Source: Flavobacterium sp.
Lineage (GTDB): Bacteria; Bacteroidota; Bacteroidia; Flavobacteriales; Flavobacteriaceae
DNA: 10,000 nucleotides
Reading direction: 5' to 3'
NCBI RefSeq assembly: GCF_020217025.1
Contig: NZ_JAIWOF010000025.1
Location: forward strand, 1 to 10,000
Part shown: positions 1 to 5,995 of the stretch, piece by piece
Layout of the letters: each line of letters starts with the position of its first letter
Position numbering within the stretch: the stretch's first letter is position 1
Program-made: the position numbers and the translations under genes
Notes under the pieces: generated by a model
Seen by the model: the letters and a program-made list of their open reading frames with translations, nothing else
Told to the model about the DNA's origin: nothing
Database searches by the model: none

Positions 1-189
1 TTTATGCTTAAAATCGAGTTCAAGCATAGTGCTTTTCTTCTCTAAAACAATATCTACTTTAACTGAAACGTCATTAAATTCGTCGTAATCAAAGTTTTTA
101 AAGAACGTATTATCTATTTGATAATCAAACTGATGCCTCCCTATTTTTAATCCCACAAAAGGAATTAAATATTCTTTTAAATTGTTCAT
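1..189 (-). CDS. DUF177 / YceD-family protein, N-terminal 63 residues (partial)
   Basis: This gene runs off the left edge, so only its first 63 codons are visible. It starts at ATG 189, and the product opens MNNLKEYLIPFVGLKIG, followed by an acidic and aromatic stretch (FFKNFDYDEFND, residues 29-40) and KSTMLELDF (52-60). This is the N-terminal pattern I recognise from the Bacteroidota version of the DUF177/YceD family. In many bacteria this family lies just upstream of rpmF (ribosomal protein L32) and fabH. YceD-type proteins have been linked to 23S rRNA processing or accumulation, but the biochemical role is unclear. It lies 81 bp downstream of pdxA on the same strand, with its own promoter in the gap. 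Prediction from the family pattern: rpmF should follow just outside the window. Family call fairly sure; function not assigned. Confidence 0.8.
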   Translation of the reverse strand, partial: MNNLKEYLIPFVGLKIGRHQFDYQIDNTFFKNFDYDEFNDVSVKVDIVLEKKSTMLELDFKHK

Positions 190-219
190 AACAACAGTTT
201 TACCTTTTTAAAAGGTGTG

Positions 220-248
220 CAAAGATATAAAATATTTATAAATTCAAA
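220..248 (-). promoter_or_regulatory. Bacteroidota-type promoter for the DUF177 gene
   Basis: Read on the minus strand, TTTG (245-248), 17 bases, then TATCTTTG (220-227) matches the Bacteroidota/Flavobacterium consensus TTG/TTTG-N17-23-TAnnTTTG. It is the only promoter in the window with both elements matching exactly. The -7 box ends 30 bases before the ATG. The predicted leader contains a near-palindrome, ACCTTTTAAAAAGGT (202-216). The gene therefore probably does not depend on pdxA read-through alone. Confidence 0.65.
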
Positions 249-270
249 CTAGTTGTAAACATTTTTTTGT

Positions 271-1320
271 TTATAACTGCTTTTCTTTTGTTTTTAAAGG
301 GTTTTTAATAAGCTCTTGATAGTCATTTCTTTTCTTAAAAATATCAATTGCTAAATAAACCGCCTCTTTAAATGACTCGTGATTAGCCACTCCTTTACCT
401 GCAATTTCATAAGCAGTTCCGTGATCTGGGGAAGTTCTAATTTTATTTAATCCAGCTGTATAATTAACTCCATTTCCAAAAGACAATGTTTTGAATGGAA
501 TTAATCCTTGATCATGATACGTTGCAATAACCGCATCATATTTTTCATATTGTGCCGAACCAAAGAAGCCATCTGCCGAAAAAGGTCCGAAAACCATATT
601 TCCTGCTTCAAATAATTTTTTCAAGGCCGGCTTAATGATTTTTTCTTCTTCTTGACCAATTACACCATTATCACCCGAATGTGGATTCAATCCTAAAACC
701 GCCACTTTTGGTTTTTCAATTTCAAAATCTTGCTTTAACGTTTGAATGATAGTTTTGATTTTACTCGAAATTAATTTTTCATTCAAATGTTTCGCCACTT
801 CATTCACTGGAACGTGATCAGTTAGCAAGCCAACACGTAAATCATCATGCACCATTAACATTAAAGCATCACCCTCTAATTCTTTATCCAAATAATCCGT
901 ATGACCCGGGAATTTAAATTCTTCTGATTGAATATTATACTTATTAATAGGTGCTGTTACTAAAACATCAACCAAACCTTCTTTTAAAGCTTTTGTTGCA
1001 GCAACAAAAGATTTAATTGCATAGCTTCCAACTACATCATCATTTTTTCCGAATTCTAAATTCACTCCTTCGCGCCAAACATTTAATACGTTGATTTTTC
1101 CAACAACCAATTGCTCTATTTTATCAATCCCATGAATAGCAATATCGATATTTAATTCTTTTCTCAAAAAAGAAACAATCTTAGCATTTGCAAAAATTAC
1201 TGGCGTACACAATTCTAACATTCGAGTATCTTCAAATGTTTTTAAAATTACTTCGCTTCCAATACCATTTAAATCTCCAATCGAAATTCCAACAATTATA
1301 TTTTCTGCTTTTTTAACCAT
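271..1320 (-). CDS. pdxA: 4-hydroxythreonine-4-phosphate dehydrogenase (PdxA)
   Basis: PdxA oxidises 4-phosphohydroxy-L-threonine with NAD(P). The product, after decarboxylation, is condensed with 1-deoxyxylulose 5-phosphate by PdxJ to give pyridoxine 5'-phosphate in the DXP-dependent vitamin B6 pathway. The enzyme is cytosolic. The 349-residue product has the family signatures: GDLNGIG near the N-terminus (15-21), TAPINK (122-127), FPGHTDYL (137-144), GLNPHSGDNG (210-219), FGPFSADGFF (244-253), YHDQGLIPFK (268-277) and DHGTAYEIAGKG (299-310). The three metal-binding histidines expected in PdxA map to H140, H214 and H269. Length is normal for Bacteroidota members. The ATG at 1320 gives the conserved N-terminus. 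The gene is divergent from riboflavin synthase and lies upstream of the DUF177 gene on the same strand. No key residue appears to be missing. Confidence 0.96.
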   Translation of the reverse strand: MVKKAENIIVGISIGDLNGIGSEVILKTFEDTRMLELCTPVIFANAKIVSFLRKELNIDIAIHGIDKIEQLVVGKINVLNVWREGVNLEFGKNDDVVGSYAIKSFVAATKALKEGLVDVLVTAPINKYNIQSEEFKFPGHTDYLDKELEGDALMLMVHDDLRVGLLTDHVPVNEVAKHLNEKLISSKIKTIIQTLKQDFEIEKPKVAVLGLNPHSGDNGVIGQEEEKIIKPALKKLFEAGNMVFGPFSADGFFGSAQYEKYDAVIATYHDQGLIPFKTLSFGNGVNYTAGLNKIRTSPDHGTAYEIAGKGVANHESFKEAVYLAIDIFKKRNDYQELIKNPLKTKEKQL

Positions 1321-1340
1321 GACAAGTGTGATTTATTGCT

Positions 1341-1348
1341 TACTTTTG
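1341..1348 (+). promoter_or_regulatory. -7 box upstream of riboflavin synthase
   Basis: TACTTTTG matches the TAnnTTTG -7 element exactly and lies 30 bases before the ribE ATG. No clear TTG -33 element is visible at the right distance; that region would fall over the first codons of pdxA. It also argues against the longer open frame starting at 1319, whose start would lie upstream of the predicted transcription start. Confidence 0.5.
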
Positions 1349-1353
1349 ATGTG

Positions 1354-1361
1354 CAAATTTA
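1354..1361 (-). promoter_or_regulatory. -7 box upstream of pdxA, facing the ribE box
   Basis: On the minus strand this reads TAAATTTG, an exact TAnnTTTG match, 33 bases before the pdxA ATG. It is separated by only 5 bp from the plus-strand box at 1341-1348, and the two point toward each other. A -33 element is not evident; it would fall over the first codons of ribE. Confidence 0.45.
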
Positions 1362-1378
1362 GTAAAATTAAATCAGTT

Positions 1379-1969
1379 ATGTTTACCGGAATTATAGAAA
1401 CCCTCGGAATTATAAAAGAAATCGAAAAAGATCAGGAAAACCTGCATGTAACGGTGGAATCTGACATTACTCACGAATTAAAAGTCGACCAAAGTGTAGC
1501 ACATAATGGCATTTGTTTAACGGTGGTGAAAATCGAAAACAAAAATTACACCGTAACCGCCATCAAAGAAACGATTGATAAAACTTCGATTGGAAATTGG
1601 AAAGTTGGAGATGTTGTAAATTTAGAACGCGCCATGAAATTGGGAGACAGATTAGATGGACACATTGTTCAAGGTCATGTTGACCAAATTGGAACGTGTA
1701 CAAATATTAAAGAAGCTAATGGAAGTTGGGTTTTTACATTTGAATACGACGCTTCATTAAACAACATTACCATTGAAAAAGGTTCAATAACCATAAACGG
1801 AACTAGCTTAACAGTTGTAAATTCAGGATTAAACACATTTAGTGTCGCAATAATCCCTTATACTTTTGAACACACTAATTTTAACACTTTTAAAATTGGC
1901 ACAAAAGTAAATTTAGAATTTGATGTAATTGGAAAGTACGTAAGTCGATTAAACGAATTAAGAAAATAA
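1379..1969 (+). CDS. ribE: Riboflavin synthase (alpha subunit type)
   Basis: The enzyme dismutates two molecules of 6,7-dimethyl-8-ribityllumazine to riboflavin and 5-amino-6-ribitylamino-uracil, the last step of riboflavin synthesis. The product has 196 residues with two tandem lumazine-binding repeats. The first starts with the signature MFTGIIE and contains SVAHNGICLTV (39-49), including a cysteine at 46. The second contains GHIVQGHVD (94-102), KGSITINGTSLTV (134-146) and IIPYTFEHT (158-166). The C-terminus GKYVSRL (185-191) is typical. The frame is open from 1319, but MFTGII is the near-invariant family N-terminus, and a -7 box lies between 1319 and 1379, so the start is ATG 1379. It is divergent from pdxA, and a two-way terminator begins inside its stop codon. 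No FMN riboswitch is visible in its short leader. Confidence 0.96.
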   Translation: MFTGIIETLGIIKEIEKDQENLHVTVESDITHELKVDQSVAHNGICLTVVKIENKNYTVTAIKETIDKTSIGNWKVGDVVNLERAMKLGDRLDGHIVQGHVDQIGTCTNIKEANGSWVFTFEYDASLNNITIEKGSITINGTSLTVVNSGLNTFSVAIIPYTFEHTNFNTFKIGTKVNLEFDVIGKYVSRLNELRK

Positions 1970-1998
1970 AAAAAGGCTCTTATATAGAGCCTTTTTTT
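1968..1998. terminator. Bidirectional rho-independent terminator
   Basis: A perfect 13-bp stem, AAAAAAAGGCTCT (1968-1980) and AGAGCCTTTTTTT (1986-1998), closes a 5-base loop (TATAT). It has a T-run on each strand, so it can terminate both ribE (plus) and the small gene converging from the right (minus). It overlaps the stop codons of both: ribE TAA at 1967-1969 and the minus-strand TAA at 1980-1982. Confidence 0.9.
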
Positions 1999-2183
1999 GT
2001 AGATATATATTTCTTAGATAAATAATAACCTGAAACTAACGCCAAAAGGAATAAAACAACCAATCCTCCATCAATAGGCAAGCCAGGCGGCGGCGGTGTT
2101 GGTGGTGGCGGTTCGACTGGAGTAGCAGCTAAAACACCTTGAATACTAAAAAGTACTACTAAAATTGTTATAATTTTATTCAT
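1980..2183 (-). CDS. Small proline-rich membrane protein with PID-CTERM-like sorting tail
   Basis: This is a 67-residue product from ATG 2183. Visible parts are a signal peptide (1-19, lysine then a hydrophobic run ending VLA/A), a proline-rich linker (PVEPPPPTPPPPG, 22-34), LPIDGG (35-40), a hydrophobic segment (41-54) and a lysine-rich tail (KKYISTKK). That order matches the small Bacteroidota proteins known as PID-CTERM: a Pro-Ile-Asp motif, one membrane span and a basic end, resembling substrates of exosortase-like sorting enzymes. The matching enzyme is not in this window, and processing is inference. Alternative starts are ATG 2195 and TTG 2204. A -7 box at 2202-2209 places transcription start at about 2195, which makes 2183 the best choice. 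The proline codons make a short GC-rich island in otherwise AT-rich DNA. Role unknown. Confidence 0.75.
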   Translation of the reverse strand: MNKIITILVVLFSIQGVLAATPVEPPPPTPPPPGLPIDGGLVVLFLLALVSGYYLSKKYISTKKGSI

Positions 2184-2201
2184 AATTGTTCTCATTGGGG
2201 G

Positions 2202-2209
2202 CAAAAGTA
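2202..2209 (-). promoter_or_regulatory. -7 box of the PID-CTERM mini-gene
   Basis: On the minus strand this reads TACTTTTG, an exact TAnnTTTG match, 18 bases before ATG 2183. It is followed by an unusual run of five C. No convincing TTG -33 element is seen. Its position decides the start codon, because TTG 2204 lies inside it and ATG 2195 would sit at the transcription start. Confidence 0.55.
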
Positions 2210-2402
2210 TAATTTATATCATTCCTTTACTAATAAAAGAAAATATTTAATAATAAGTTAATATTGTACAACTCAAACTTATTAGAAAACACGAAAATAT
2301 AAATATTTTTATACTTTACAAGTTATTTTTAAAAAAAAACTTAAAAAAAACTTAAAATTTGTTAATTGTGAGTTTTTTCTTCTTAAATCTTAACAATAAA
2401 AG
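2210..2402. other. AT-rich intergenic gap between mini-gene and tRNA
   Basis: About 190 bp of very AT-rich DNA between the mini-gene promoter and the tRNA 3' end. I see no coding frame. The only structure is a pair of A-runs separated by CTT (2332-2356) and the weak hairpin described separately. Confidence 0.6.
2343..2380 (-). terminator. Possible weak terminator of the tRNA transcript
   Basis: On the minus strand, downstream of the tRNA, AAAAAACT (2371-2378) can pair with AGTTTTTT (2345-2352). Each side extends by two more pairs, one a G-U. The loop is 18 bases and there are further T-runs downstream to about 2332. The stem is almost all A-T, so this may only be a T-rich end region. Confidence 0.3.
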
Positions 2403-2476
2403 TGGTCCCACCTGGGCTCGAACCAGGGACCACCTGATTATGAGTCAGGTGCTCTAACCAACTGAGCTATAGGACC
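2403..2476 (-). tRNA. tRNA with CAU anticodon, probably tRNA-Ile2 (else elongator tRNA-Met)
   Basis: A 74-base cloverleaf on the minus strand. It has acceptor GGTCCTA/TGGGACC (one T-G wobble), D-arm GCTC/GAGC, anticodon stem CCTGA/TCAGG with loop CTCATAA, a 5-base variable loop, T-stem CCTGG/CCAGG with loop TTCGAGC, and discriminator A. CCA is not encoded (A73 is followed by CT). The anticodon is CAT at 2440-2442. A CAU tRNA can be initiator Met, elongator Met or Ile2, in which TilS converts C34 to lysidine. The initiator is excluded by the paired 1-72 end. C4-G69 and C5-G68 are both present; these pairs are described as the features by which E. coli TilS tells tRNA-Ile2 from tRNA-Met, so Ile2 is favoured. 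It lies downstream of mce on the same strand. Confidence 0.95.
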
Positions 2477-2489
2477 AGTATTGAAGTTG

Positions 2490-2521
2490 CAATATTAAGA
2501 CTAATTTTTAAGGCAACCAAA
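2490..2521 (-). promoter_or_regulatory. Probable tRNA promoter
   Basis: On the minus strand TAATATTG (2490-2497) is one base off TAnnTTTG. It is preceded by TTG at 2514-2516 (16-base spacer) and TTTG at 2518-2521 (20-base spacer). The box ends 13 bases before the tRNA 5' end, a typical distance for a tRNA gene. Read-through from mce remains possible. Confidence 0.4.
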
Positions 2522-2535
2522 TATTTTTTTAAACT

Positions 2536-2937
2536 TTATTTTATTTCTTGACAAAGCTCTACCAGCACGCCATTAGTGCCTTTTGGATGTAAAAAGACAA
2601 CCAATTTATTATCAGCACCTTTCTTCGGAATCTCATTTAAAATTACAAAACCTTCGTTTTTTAGCCTAACAACTTCTTCATTAATATCATTTACGTCAAA
2701 AGCGATGTGATGGATTCCTTCTCCTTTTTTTTCTAAAAATTTAGCAATTGGGCTATCTGGATTAGTTGCTTCTAACAATTCTATTTTATTTGGTCCATTC
2801 ATAAAAAAAGAGGTTTTAACTCCTTCACTAGCCACTTCTTCTTCCTTGTATGGCGGTTGTCCAAATAATTTTTCAAACAAAACATTTGAAACTTCTAAAC
2901 TTTTTACAGCTATACCTATATGTTCTATTTTTCTCAT
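2536..2937 (-). CDS. mce: Methylmalonyl-CoA epimerase
   Basis: The enzyme interconverts (R)- and (S)-methylmalonyl-CoA, linking propionyl-CoA carboxylation to the B12-dependent mutase and succinyl-CoA. It is a cytosolic, metal-dependent, single-unit member of the vicinal oxygen chelate (VOC/glyoxalase) superfamily. The 133-residue product has two beta-alpha-beta-beta-beta modules. It starts IEHIGIAV (4-11), then SEGVK (37-41), KIELLE (51-56), GEGIHHIAFDV (72-82) and VLVELCQ (124-130). By the known family layout, metal ligands are expected at H6, E53, H77 and E127, with a second catalytic glutamate near E38; all are present. Length is as expected. It starts at ATG 2937 with a -7 box 22 bases upstream and is divergent from rbfA. 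Mutase genes are not in the window. Confidence 0.94.
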   Translation of the reverse strand: MRKIEHIGIAVKSLEVSNVLFEKLFGQPPYKEEEVASEGVKTSFFMNGPNKIELLEATNPDSPIAKFLEKKGEGIHHIAFDVNDINEEVVRLKNEGFVILNEIPKKGADNKLVVFLHPKGTNGVLVELCQEIK

Positions 2938-2959
2938 CGTATTATTTTTTTAATGCGAA

Positions 2960-2967
2960 CAAAGTTA
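2960..2967 (-). promoter_or_regulatory. -7 box upstream of mce
   Basis: On the minus strand this reads TAACTTTG, an exact TAnnTTTG match, 22 bases before the mce ATG. The nearest TTTG upstream (2979-2982) is only 11 bases away, too close for the usual -33 spacing, so only the -7 element is supported. Confidence 0.45.
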
Positions 2968-3042
2968 ACAAAAAACCACAAACGGTTATCCGAAGACATT
3001 CATATATAGTTATAAAAGAATACGGCTTGATGAATTTTTATG

Positions 3043-3050
3043 TATTTTTG
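3043..3050 (+). promoter_or_regulatory. -7 box almost abutting the rbfA start codon
   Basis: TATTTTTG matches TAnnTTTG and is followed by CACC and then the rbfA ATG at 3055. With the usual 4-7 base distance to the transcription start, the mRNA would begin at or within a base or two of the ATG. No good -33 element is seen; the TTG at 3027-3029 is 13 bases away. Confidence 0.5.
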
Positions 3051-3054
3051 CACC

Positions 3055-3447
3055 ATGGAAACAAATAGACAAAAAAAAATAGGGGCACTTTTACAAAACG
3101 ACTTGGTATCGATTTTACAAGGTGAAATCCGTAAAAATAACATCAACAACCTAGTAATTTCGGTTTCAAAAGTAAATGTAACTTCAGATTTATCTATTGC
3201 AAAAGTACATTTAAGCGTTTTTCCAACCGATAAAGCTCCAGAAATTTTAGCTGCTGTAAAAAGCAACGCACCGCTTATTAAACATGATTTAGCACAGCGT
3301 GTAAAAAATCAATTGCGAAAAGTTCCAAATTTGATTTTCTACATTGATGATAGCTTAGATTACATCGAAAAAATTGACAAAGCATTAACTGGAGAAGAAA
3401 ATCCAATTGAAAATCCAGATTTATTAGAAAAAAGAAAGAAATCGTAA
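3055..3447 (+). CDS. rbfA: 30S ribosome-binding factor A (RbfA)
   Basis: RbfA is a small KH-fold protein that binds the immature 30S subunit, helps 16S rRNA 5'-end maturation and supports growth in the cold. The 130-residue product shows RQKKIGALLQNDL (5-17), ISVSKVNVTSDLSIAKV (35-51), KHDLAQRVKNQLRKVPNL (76-93) and FYIDDSLDYIEKID (95-108). This is the complete Bacteroidota RbfA pattern with its extended lysine-rich C-terminus. The frame is open from an ATG at 3040, but that start lies before the -7 box and would add MYFCT, which does not resemble the family, so ATG 3055 is chosen. It is followed after 1 bp by the permease gene, probably in one transcript, and is divergent from mce. Confidence 0.94.
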   Translation: METNRQKKIGALLQNDLVSILQGEIRKNNINNLVISVSKVNVTSDLSIAKVHLSVFPTDKAPEILAAVKSNAPLIKHDLAQRVKNQLRKVPNLIFYIDDSLDYIEKIDKALTGEENPIENPDLLEKRKKS

Positions 3448-3448
3448 T

Positions 3449-4648
3449 TTGAACCTTTCCTTTTACATAGCCAAACGTTACGCTGTTAGTTTTAGCAGAA
3501 ACAAAGCAATTAACATTATTACTGGAATTGCTTCTGTTGGAATTATAGCAAGTACTATGGCGCTTTTTGTTTTCTTGTCGGTTTTTAGTGGTTTAAAAGA
3601 ATTTAGTTTGAATTTTGCTAATGCTTCAGACCCAGATTTACGAATTGAAACCACAACAGGCAAAACCTTTTTGGTCAGTCCAAAACAAGAAGAATTACTT
3701 AAAAAAAGCAACAACATAAATTCCTTCAGTAAAATTATTGAAGAGCGAGTTTATTTTATGTATGACAATAAAGAATTGGTAGCACATATAAAAGGAGTTG
3801 ACAATCATTATATACAAGTAACCGATTTTAATAAACATCTATATGCAGGAGAATGGTTTGAAACTAATTCTGAAAGCGTAGTTATTGGAGCTGATATTAG
3901 CAGAAAACTAGGTTTAGGTTTATTTGATTACAATAATGCTTTAGAGGCTTATGTTCCAAAACCTGGAAAAGGTGATATTGAAAACGCTAACGAAGCTTTC
4001 AATAAATCTTTACTGTTTCCTTCTGGTATTTACTCTATTAATGAAGAATTAGATGGCAAATATGTTTTTTGTTCTATTGGGCTAGCCCAACATTTTCTTG
4101 GTCTAAAAAACAACGAAATCACAAATATTGAAATCAAGTTAAAACCTAATACGGACGAAAATAAAGCTAGAAAAGAGCTTAATTCTATTTTAGGAAATGA
4201 CATTAAGATAAAGAATAGAGCTCAGCTAAATGATTCGTTATATAAAATGCTACAATCGGAAAACTTGTTCATTTATTTATTTAGCACATTAGTTGTAATT
4301 CTTACCTTATTTTGCCTTGCTGGAGCTATTGTAATGATTATTATTGACAAAAGAGACAATCTTAAAACATTATATAACATTGGTGTCACTCAAACCTCAA
4401 TCCGTACGATTTTTTTTACCCAAGGCATCATTATCACCCTATTTGGATTAGCAATTGGACTAGGTCTCGCGATTGGCATCATATTACTGCAACAACATTT
4501 TTCTTTCATCATGATTACCCCTACAATGCCTTATCCAGTACTTTTTGAATGGCAAAATATGGTGATTGTGATAATGACCATAACAATTCTTGGGCTAATC
4601 TCTTCATGGATTGCTTCTGGAACAGTAAATAAAAAACTATTTAGTTAA
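3449..4648 (+). CDS. FtsX/LolE-like ABC transporter permease subunit
   Basis: A 399-residue inner-membrane protein of the FtsX/MacB/LolC-E permease family. Membrane spans are at about 22-46, 272-299, 323-348 and 371-390. The large segment between spans 1 and 2 (about 47-271) is the periplasmic MacB-type core domain. The C-terminal FtsX domain shows the usual basic motif after span 2 (IIDKRDNLKTLYNIG, 298-312) that faces an ATPase partner. Such proteins usually work with a separate ATPase in lipoprotein release or mechanotransmission; no ATPase gene is in this window, so the substrate is not assigned. It starts at TTG 3449, 1 bp after the rbfA stop. The encoded N-terminus (NLSFYIAKRYA) fits relatives, and the next in-frame ATG is far inside the first span. 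Translational coupling to rbfA is likely. Confidence 0.88.
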   Translation: MNLSFYIAKRYAVSFSRNKAINIITGIASVGIIASTMALFVFLSVFSGLKEFSLNFANASDPDLRIETTTGKTFLVSPKQEELLKKSNNINSFSKIIEERVYFMYDNKELVAHIKGVDNHYIQVTDFNKHLYAGEWFETNSESVVIGADISRKLGLGLFDYNNALEAYVPKPGKGDIENANEAFNKSLLFPSGIYSINEELDGKYVFCSIGLAQHFLGLKNNEITNIEIKLKPNTDENKARKELNSILGNDIKIKNRAQLNDSLYKMLQSENLFIYLFSTLVVILTLFCLAGAIVMIIIDKRDNLKTLYNIGVTQTSIRTIFFTQGIIITLFGLAIGLGLAIGIILLQQHFSFIMITPTMPYPVLFEWQNMVIVIMTITILGLISSWIASGTVNKKLFS

Positions 4649-4699
4649 AAGCCAAATAATAAAATAACGATATTTGTTTCAAGCATTACTATTTAGTTA
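4636..4699. repeat. 12-bp direct repeat at the two convergent stop codons
   Basis: The sequence ACTATTTAGTTA occurs at 4636-4647 and again at 4688-4699, flanking a 40-bp spacer. Copy 1 covers the end of the permease gene (TAA at 4646-4648). Copy 2 contains the stop of the converging HTTM gene (TTA at 4697-4699). The core ACTA-TT-TAGT is palindromic. The 48-bp convergent gap has no GC-rich terminator hairpin. Confidence 0.6.
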
Positions 4700-5995
4700 T
4701 CTGTTCAATAACCATTCATTATGCCTAAAATAATTCCATTTAGCTTTAGCCATATCAAATTTCGGATCAATTAAGGTTTTGTATTCTTTTCGATTAATGC
4801 TGTTTTTACACTCTATAAATATTGCAATCTCTTTTCCCTTAAATTCCTTTTTAATGTATTGGCAATATTGCCAGATAAAATCGGGTTTAGTAGCTAAATT
4901 TTGTATTTGTTTATCGGTTAAATTTTTTCTGTAATCGTAAACAGATAACTTTCCCGTTTTTAAGTCTTTGATTCGAATGTGAATAAAGCCACTACGTTCG
5001 CGAAGCATCATCCTCCAACTTAAACGATGACCTTCTTCTGTCCAAAGCACATCACCTTCAATAAAATGATGACGTAATGGAAGTAAAAGCTGTATAATCA
5101 AATACGGAATTATCAAAAAGTAAACTATTTTTTTTCCGTAATAATTAGAGTGTCCGTTTTCGGTTTCAATGCTGGTTTTCTTTCTTAAGAAGACGCTTCT
5201 GATAGTTTCGGGTTCATAAAAAAATAGCGCAAAAGTTAAAGCAAAAAAAGGAAAAATTCCAATTTCTAAGAATATAGCATTAAACAGATGAAAAGTTAAG
5301 GATGCTAGTAAGGCTAACATTCTTGTTTTTTTAAATAAAAGCAATGGAACAATTAATAAATCAAAAACTATCCCCATGTAAGCAATGAATAGATAAAACC
5401 ATTTTTGAAGAAATAGTTTTTTTAAAGCAATTACATTTGTTGAATCAGCAAGTAAATTGCGGGTAAAAGTTCCATCTAACCAATCTGGATAAAACTTTGC
5501 TATGGAGGCAAACACGTATACAATTGCTACTTGAATGATGAACAAAAGACTAATCCAATAAGGCATTGTGTTTTCTTCTTTAATACGATTTTGTCTTACA
5601 TCTAAGGAAGCGTAGCTATTTGCTGGAAGAAAAATCAGCAAAAAACTTATCAGGAGTAATAAATAATAATGATTGTTGTAAGCCGTTTTTTGCATGAAAT
5701 AAACTCCGGCCCATAAAAGAGTGTAGGAAATGATCGCTAATCGATAGCGATAACCAAACATAATGGCCAATCCGAAAACTCCCATTGCGATGAAATAAAA
5801 ATACATTCCAAAGCCAGGCAAAGGCTTTAGCCATTCAAAGCCAATGAAAGAAAAAGTAACTTCAGGATCAATCAAAATGCGTTTAACCCACCCAGTTAAA
5901 ATAGCGCCAAAACTTTCACAAGCAACTAAAAATCCAAAAAATATTCGGAAAACAACTAATGGACTGTTATCAATTGCTTTGAAAAGAATTTTCAT
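4697..5995 (-). CDS. HTTM-domain membrane protein, vitamin K-dependent gamma-carboxylase-like
   Basis: A 432-residue multi-pass membrane protein with about seven to nine hydrophobic spans in residues 12-307, followed by a soluble C-terminal part (about 310-432). Family marks are MPYWISLLF and IVYVFASIAKFYPDWLDG (144-175), FHLFNAIF.IGIFPFF (235-251), and LLPLRHHFIEG with WTEEGHRLSWRMMLR (304-332). The last aligns with the human gamma-glutamyl carboxylase stretch around LPYSHF...WTNGLYGYSWDMM. K167 lines up with the lysine reported as the active-site base in the human enzyme (K218). Eukaryotic relatives use vitamin K hydroquinone to carboxylate glutamate. What bacterial ones do is largely unknown; menaquinone could serve, by inference. 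ATG 5995 overlaps the ribF stop by 4 bp (ATGA), so it is the second gene of a ribF operon. Confidence 0.85.
   Translation of the reverse strand: MKILFKAIDNSPLVVFRIFFGFLVACESFGAILTGWVKRILIDPEVTFSFIGFEWLKPLPGFGMYFYFIAMGVFGLAIMFGYRYRLAIISYTLLWAGVYFMQKTAYNNHYYLLLLISFLLIFLPANSYASLDVRQNRIKEENTMPYWISLLFIIQVAIVYVFASIAKFYPDWLDGTFTRNLLADSTNVIALKKLFLQKWFYLFIAYMGIVFDLLIVPLLLFKKTRMLALLASLTFHLFNAIFLEIGIFPFFALTFALFFYEPETIRSVFLRKKTSIETENGHSNYYGKKIVYFLIIPYLIIQLLLPLRHHFIEGDVLWTEEGHRLSWRMMLRERSGFIHIRIKDLKTGKLSVYDYRKNLTDKQIQNLATKPDFIWQYCQYIKKEFKGKEIAIFIECKNSINRKEYKTLIDPKFDMAKAKWNYFRHNEWLLNR

Noticed and set aside
1319..1378. Extra 20 codons upstream of MFTGIIE in the riboflavin synthase frame
   Set aside because: MFTGII is the family N-terminus and the extension overlaps pdxA's start and the -7 box, so it is not translated as part of RibE.
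1321..1378. Possible FMN riboswitch upstream of riboflavin synthase
   Set aside because: The leader after the predicted start is about 25-30 bases, far too short for an RFN element, and no conserved RFN motifs are seen.
2850..3266. Open frames at 2850-3068 (plus) and 3000-3266 (minus)
   Set aside because: They lie antisense to mce and rbfA, have no recognisable composition or motif, and the true genes are well supported.
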